A stretch of 64,000 nt of DNA from Hippopus hippopus (lineage: Eukaryota > Mollusca > Bivalvia > Cardiida > Cardiidae): contig OX328109.1 in the NCBI GenBank assembly GCA_946811185.2, positions 42,702,129-42,766,128 on the forward strand, given 5' to 3'. How positions within the stretch are numbered: position 1 is the stretch's first letter; each line of letters starts with the position of its first letter. Shown one piece after another: positions 62,413 through 64,000 of this stretch. Both the position numbers and the translations under genes were made by a program. The notes beneath the pieces are model-generated. The model saw only the letters and a program-made list of their open reading frames with translations, had not been told where the DNA came from and did no database searches.

Positions 62413-62725
62413 GAGCCCCAGTAGCTCATATAATAGTGTACAGAACTTGAGAACAGGAGGTCACTGGTTAAAATCCCAGCTCGGCCAATTTCTTTCCAAT
62501 GACTGATGATGGTCATTGTGACAGGATTTATTCCTCTCTCACCGCTGAGTATTGTTTTGATGATTGCTATGTTGGAAAGCAGCCAGTGGTTTGGACAGAA
62601 TATTGTGCGGAGTTCTGGTAAAAGAAACTCCAGGAAAACATGGATAGATGCACTGGCTGCCGCAATATAACTGAAATAATGTTGAAAACGGTGTTAAACA
62701 CCATACAATCAACACTCAATCAACT
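62413..62725 (+). mobile_element. SINE-1, full length
   Basis: GAGCCCCAGTAGCTC, B-box-like GGTTAAAATCC (mutated), tail CCATACAATCAACACTCAAT. Confidence 0.9.
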
Positions 62726-62875
62726 TGGTATAGTAATGTTTTCAAATGCTGTGAATGAAAGAGTTTCAAAAATATGTCTACATTAAGTTTTCATTGTGAA
62801 CAGTCAATGTTCAAAAACCAAAAAAAACAAATCTAAAAATGTCAGTATTTTGAAAAGTTTAACTTATTGTATTCT
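62726..62875. other. Unassigned AT-rich sequence
   Basis: No family recognised. Confidence 0.3.
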
Positions 62876-63020
62876 TTAACCCTTTGGCACATAATCCTAA
62901 GTTTTCAAGACCCGAAGAAATAAAGCTTTTGAAAAAATTGTGGAAAAGCAGAAAATGCCAGTGACCAGCATTTTCTTCTTTTCCAACTATGTTTTCAAAA
63001 GTTTTATTTTTTTTCTACCC
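62876..63020 (-). mobile_element. hp1 MITE, long arm missing
   Basis: TTAA 62876-62879; palindrome GCCAGTGACCAGC; cut off after TTTTTTTCTACCC by the next copy. Confidence 0.82.
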
Positions 63021-63212
63021 TAATAACTCTTTAACATACGACCCTGAAAAAGTAGGTTTTTGAAAACACTGTAACCAGCATTTTCTCCTTTTTCAACGAT
63101 GTTTTCTACCCTATCTGAGACAAATTCCATCATTTGAGCCATACAAGTTTGTCATCTACAAATGCTTTCAATTTGGACAAATCTAAAATTTTCTCATGTT
63201 GTAAAGAGTTAA
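63021..63212 (-). mobile_element. hp1 MITE, left stem partly deleted
   Basis: TAATAACTCTTTAACATACG; GAAAACACTGTAACCAGC; subfamily a; right TTAA 63209-63212. Confidence 0.87.
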
Positions 63213-63428
63213 CTCTTTCACTTCTATATAAATAAATTGCATTTTCGCAAAGGCTAAAAATACATTCCCTCTGTAAAATCAAGAGACAGTTTGGTCATAA
63301 TCTAGAATAAAGCAGTGGACAGTGTAAATCAAAGATCAGACTGCACATTCTGTGCAGTCTGATTTTGATCTACACTGTCCACATTGTCCACAAAAGCTTC
63401 TGGTCATCTTTGGTGTGGAAAGAGTTAA
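63209..63428. mobile_element. hp2 variant c, complete
   Basis: Shares TTAA 63209-63212 with hp1. Ends TTAACTCTTTCACTTC and GTGTGGAAAGAGTTAA; hp2 palindrome at 63317-63378. Confidence 0.82.
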
Positions 63429-63439
63429 ACACAAATCCC

Positions 63440-63512
63440 ATCTTAGAGCAATATTTGTCTGCAAATGTTTTCAATTTGGAGTAGTCTATATTTTGTCGTC
63501 TGGTGTGGAGTT
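63440..63512 (-). mobile_element. hp1 fragment, right end
   Basis: TCTGCAAATGTTTTCAATTT, TTGTCGTCTGGTGTGGAGTT. Confidence 0.7.
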
Positions 63513-63635
63513 ACATATAAAAATAAGTTTTTACACCTACGTAGAACCTGTTGAATTAGCATAACTGAACAATAAACCCATGTTTGTCAGCTGAATATGA
63601 ATTAGTGCTCAACTATATATTAGAATTTCTTCACA

Positions 63636-63847
63636 TCACCCTTCACCACACAGTCTTGACTTTTAACGACCTTTTGAAAACATTGTGGGAAAAGGAGAAT
63701 ATACTGGTAACCAGCATTTTCTCCCTTTCCCACAATGTTTTCTACCCAACAAAAGACAACTTTCATGTTTTAAGAAACATTTAATTTGTCAACTGCAATG
63801 CTTTCAATTTAGACCAGTCTTAAATCTTGTCGTTCGGTAAAGAGATA
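63636..63847 (-). mobile_element. hp1 MITE, near complete
   Basis: CACCCTTCACCACACAGTC start; short arm shortened; right end TCGTTCGGTAAAGAGATAA. Confidence 0.9.
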
Positions 63848-63921
63848 AAGGACCTTATATCCCAAAATATTCCACAGTCAAACCTGCTTTAGTAACCACC
63901 TGTTTTAAACAACCAAGTGCC

Positions 63922-64000
63922 TTAACCCTTTACCACACAATCCCAAGTTTTAACAACCCTGAAAAAGAAAGTCTTTTAAGATATTGTGGGGAAAAAGAGA
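63922..64000 (-). mobile_element. hp1 MITE, cut by the window edge
   Basis: TTAA 63922-63925, short arm complete, stops inside the left palindrome arm. Confidence 0.9.

Noticed and set aside
1..64000. CRISPR-like spaced repeats
   Set aside because: The repeats are eukaryotic transposons with variable spacing. No array of short direct repeats with unique spacers is present.

Overview
The window looks like animal nuclear DNA from a mollusc, most likely a heterodont bivalve. It is AT-rich and almost devoid of genes. It is packed with short non-autonomous transposons, tRNA-derived SINEs ending in AATC repeats, and a Helentron-like element with a GTCC microsatellite. The one long reading frame ends at a splice donor. 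The bivalve call rests on my recollection of these repeat types in bivalve genomes; no database search was possible.

The dominant component is one hairpin MITE, called hp1 here. It is about 225 bp long and flanked by TTAA. Its ends read roughly TTAACYCTTTACCA and TGGTAAAGRGTTAA, and a near-perfect palindrome (two 32-bp arms around one central base) sits off-centre. I count roughly 100 copies or fragments by hand, about a third of the window. A second TTAA-flanked family, hp2, has the same plan with an unrelated hairpin built on GTGTAGATC...GATCTACAC. A third family, the GAGCC element (220-260 bp), has about 35-bp inverted ends containing CTTAATGCAT, and hp1 has repeatedly inserted into the TTAA of those ends. 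Further elements are SINE-1, two other SINE families, three hAT-like TIR elements, a Harbinger-like element made of degenerate ACTACG words, a 779-bp TIR element with a TA duplication, a 1-kb element with about 55-bp TIRs, and a Helentron-associated (HINE-like) element present twice. Several are nested two or three deep.

Layout: 1-10 kb, hp1 copies, one old SINE-1 on each side, a 157-bp tandem array (3.4-4.2 kb) and a trinucleotide microsatellite. 10-13 kb, tandem short hairpins and the first HINE-like element. 14-20 kb, hp1 array split by a hAT-like element, a C25 tract and the TA-flanked TIR element. 20-40 kb, dense hp1, hp2 and SINE-1. 40-44 kb, Harbinger-like element, a SINE chimera and a SINE/hAT/HINE nest. 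44-56 kb, more hp1 and hp2, a second hAT-like element and GAGCC elements with nested hp1. 56.16-58.39 kb, the only convincing coding exon. 58.5-64 kb, repeats again.

The coding exon (about 742 codons, + strand) encodes a disordered Ser/Pro/Arg-rich protein with two acidic clusters and many SPR motifs. It ends at an AAG|GTAAGG donor in phase 0, so the gene continues to the right, but I found no further exon in the window. A weak candidate exon at 5.8-6.06 kb runs into the TTAA of an hp1 copy. No real tRNA, rRNA or CRISPR was found. In the entries, hp1 orientation + means the long arm (containing GACAAAATTTTAGAC) comes first; subfamily a has GCTCAAATGATG in that arm and subfamily b has CTCAAAAATTGAAATTTG.
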